This document shows, piece by piece, positions 11,395 through 12,852 of a stretch of 12,852 nt of DNA. A program made the translations under genes and the position numbers. This DNA is from JAHJFW01 sp964595075 (GTDB lineage: Bacteria > Patescibacteriota > Patescibacteriia > 2-12-FULL-60-25): NCBI GenBank assembly GCA_964595075.1, contig CAZQNT010000029.1:1-12852 (forward strand), given 5' to 3'. The notes under the pieces were generated by a model. That model had not been told where the DNA came from. It searched no databases and saw nothing but the letters and a program-made list of their open reading frames with translations. How positions within the stretch are numbered: position 1 is the stretch's first letter; every line of letters begins with the position of its first letter.

Positions 11395-12127
11395 GAACGC
11401 AGTTCCCTTGGTCGGAGAACTCGCCCGAATACTGCAGTGATGCGGTATAAGCAACCTGGCTCATAACGGTGGATTCCACACCTTTGACAGAAATGTTGAA
11501 GACGGGAAATACCGTGGGAATCCATGTACAATAGACGTATATGGAACCCGTAACGACTGACTCGAAAGAGGAGATCCCGCCCCTGCGGGATAACACGCCA
11601 GCTCTTGCGCATGAAATACGATCCACGGAAATCACGGAAGCATACGTGACCGGATTCGTTGATGGTGAAGGAAGTTTTCTAGTCTCGTTCAATCGACGAC
11701 CGATGCTCGTGACCGGACTCGAAGTCCGGCCAAGTTTCTCGATCAGTCAACATGAACGAAATCTGGAGATCCTTCAAAAAATCCAATCTTTCTTCGGATG
11801 CGGAAGCATTCGTTTTGATCGGCATGATCAGACATATAAATACGAGGTCAGAAGTCTCGAAGATTTATGGGGCAAGATCATCCCGCACTTCAAACGGACG
11901 CCACTTCAAACGTCTAAAGCAAAGGATTTCGAACTGTTTGTCGAAGTATGCTCGCTCATGCGAGAAAAACGACATCGTTCGAGCGACGGAGCAGAAGCGA
12001 TTCTCTCCATCGCCTATTCCATGAACAATCTCGGAGCACGCAGATACGCGTTTCCAGATCTCCTACAGATCGTACGCAAGATGAAGGTATAGTCTGAACT
12101 TCGAGGAAACTCGAAGACTAACAAATG
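11395..12127 (+). mobile_element. group I intron 2 in 23S rRNA, after U1951, with LAGLIDADG ORF
   Basis: A 733-nt insertion between ...CCTTGTCGGGT and GAGTTCCGACC. The guide GCCCGA (11423-11428) pairs with the exon end TCGGGT with a U-G pair at the splice site, and the intron ends in G. P7 forms between AGACGTAT (11533-11540, one bulged G) and ATAGTCT (12089-12095). The endonuclease gene occupies the sequence between these two P7 strands; its stop codon lies within the 3' strand of P7. The first base of the downstream exon (G) differs from E. coli A1952; the alternative boundary one base later is possible. Confidence 0.88.
11541..12092 (+). CDS. LAGLIDADG homing endonuclease, single-motif, intron-encoded
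   Basis: Encodes 183 residues. The motif YVTGFVDGEG (35-44) is the LAGLIDADG helix; E43 takes the place of the catalytic Asp20 of I-CreI. With one motif it should act as a homodimer on a pseudo-palindromic site, expected to span the intron-less 23S junction near position 1951, and spread the intron by double-strand break repair. Conserved later features are LEILQKIQSFFGCGSIR, the HFKRTPLQTSKAKDFELFVEVC region and a C-terminal helix. It is slightly longer than I-CreI (163 aa). No Shine-Dalgarno is present; the ATG follows the 5' P7 strand directly, so translation must compete with intron folding. The frame is intact. Confidence 0.92.
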   Translation: MEPVTTDSKEEIPPLRDNTPALAHEIRSTEITEAYVTGFVDGEGSFLVSFNRRPMLVTGLEVRPSFSISQHERNLEILQKIQSFFGCGSIRFDRHDQTYKYEVRSLEDLWGKIIPHFKRTPLQTSKAKDFELFVEVCSLMREKRHRSSDGAEAILSIAYSMNNLGARRYAFPDLLQIVRKMKV

Positions 12128-12629
12128 GAGTTCCGACCCGCACGAATGGCATAACGAGTTTGCGACTGTCTCAACAATGTACTCGGCGAAATTGCAAGTG
12201 GGGTGAAGATGCCCTGTACGCGTAGTCAGACGAAAAGACCCCGTGAAGCTTTACTACAACTTGATATTGGGTCGCGATTTAGCATGTTCAGAATAGGTGG
12301 GAGCCTTCGGGCAACAGTGAGATACCACCCTTGCTTTCTCGCGATTCTTAACTCTCGTCCGTGAATCCGGATGGGGGGACAGTATCTGGTGGGTAGTTTA
12401 ACTGGGGCGGTTGCCTCCTAAAAAGTAACGGAGGCGTTCACAAAGGTCAGCTAGCTCCGGATGGAAATCGGAGCGATTCCGCAATGGGATAAGCTGGCTT
12501 AACTGCGAGACCAACAAGTCGAGCAGGCGCGAAAGCGGGACATAGTGATCCGACCGTACGAAATCGGACGGCGGAAGCTCAACGGATAAAAGCTACTCCG
12601 GGGATAACAGGCTGATCTGGTCCAAGAGT

Positions 12630-12852
12630 CAAGTAGGGCTCCCTCTCACAGCAATGTGAGAGTAAACAGCAACTCAAATCGGGGAAACCCTCCTCTGATA
12701 TACTTCAGAGAGGGCAATCCCGAGGGTAAGAAAGCTTGTCTTTATGATTAAAGACCCAATCGTTCTCTCTTGATGAGAATGAGAGGCTGATCGATATCTT
12801 AGAGGCTAAACTTGGAATAACGGCAACAATTAATCGTGACAAAGATCGTCAT
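12630..12852 (+). mobile_element. group I intron 3 in 23S rRNA near position 2473, 3' end outside the window
   Basis: 23S sequence runs normally to ...CCAAGAGT (12629) and then departs from it. A group I core follows: P2 CTCTCAC/GTGAGAG, P4 TCGGG/CCCGA, P5 CCCTC-TCTGA with TCAGA-GAGGG, the Q-type segment GCAATCCCGAGGGTAAG and P6 GTCTTT/AAAGAC. The guide pairing is weak (GAGT with GCTC, 4 bp), so the exact 5' splice site is uncertain by a base or two. P7 and the 3' splice site lie beyond the window. Confidence 0.75.
12748..12852 (+). pseudogene. truncated LAGLIDADG endonuclease remnant in intron 3
   Basis: One frame, open from just after a TGA at 12745-12747 to the window end, reads TQSFSLDENERLIDILE and then AKLGITATINRDKDRH. 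This resembles the C-terminal region of the second LAGLIDADG family (TQSFS-x-E-x(3)-L-x(2)-L-x(2)-K-F-G-L). The N-terminal part with the LAGLIDADG motifs would have to lie upstream, but that space holds the intron core P2-P6. There is no start codon in frame. I read it as a decayed endonuclease gene; the similarity is from memory of the family, not from a search. Confidence 0.5.

Overview
The window looks like a chromosomal segment of a candidate-phyla (Patescibacteria/CPR, probably Parcubacteria-like) bacterium. The grounds are a 23S rRNA gene broken up by group I introns with LAGLIDADG endonuclease sequence, a secreted beta-rich protein of a type I associate with these genomes, compact genes with few Shine-Dalgarno sites, and many small palindromic or tandem repeats between and inside genes. 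One gene ends in TGA directly before a good terminator, so the standard code is likely. The lineage is an inference from content, not a phylogenetic result.

Layout. 1-201 is the 3' end of an unidentified gene, followed by a terminator and a dispersed palindromic repeat. 394-1770 is a classic ribosomal/replication operon, rpsF-ssb-rpsR, with a promoter and a strong terminator. A second copy of the dispersed repeat follows. 1880-4344 is an elongation factor P module: epmA (EF-P lysyl ligase) and efp, separated by an unrecognised 124-aa gene and a 38-aa membrane microprotein with its own promoter and terminator. epmA carries two in-frame repeat-derived insertions in loops, and the same heptamer family (CGAGTNN) recurs just before efp. 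A secreted Ig-like protein gene (4444-5847, minus strand) lies between two perfect palindromes of one family (40 and 52 bp). Next come tRNA-Leu(UAG), thymidine kinase, an unrecognised gene with a strong Shine-Dalgarno but no normal start codon, and a PP2C phosphatase.

From 8536 the window turns to rRNA. A near-consensus promoter drives a roughly 160-nt structured leader or ncRNA that ends in a strong terminator. Then follow a short segment resembling the 16S rRNA 3' end, spacer sequence and the 23S rRNA gene. No 16S gene precedes the 23S. The 23S has two expanded hairpins in its 5' domain and three group I introns: after U1931 (ORF-less, 266 nt), after U1951 (733 nt, encoding a LAGLIDADG enzyme) and near 2473 (cut by the window end, with a truncated endonuclease remnant). 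The first two introns are only 20 nt apart.

The genes mainly serve translation and its repair: ribosomal proteins, EF-P and its modifier, a tRNA and rRNA. The accessory signal is the repeat load and the selfish introns.
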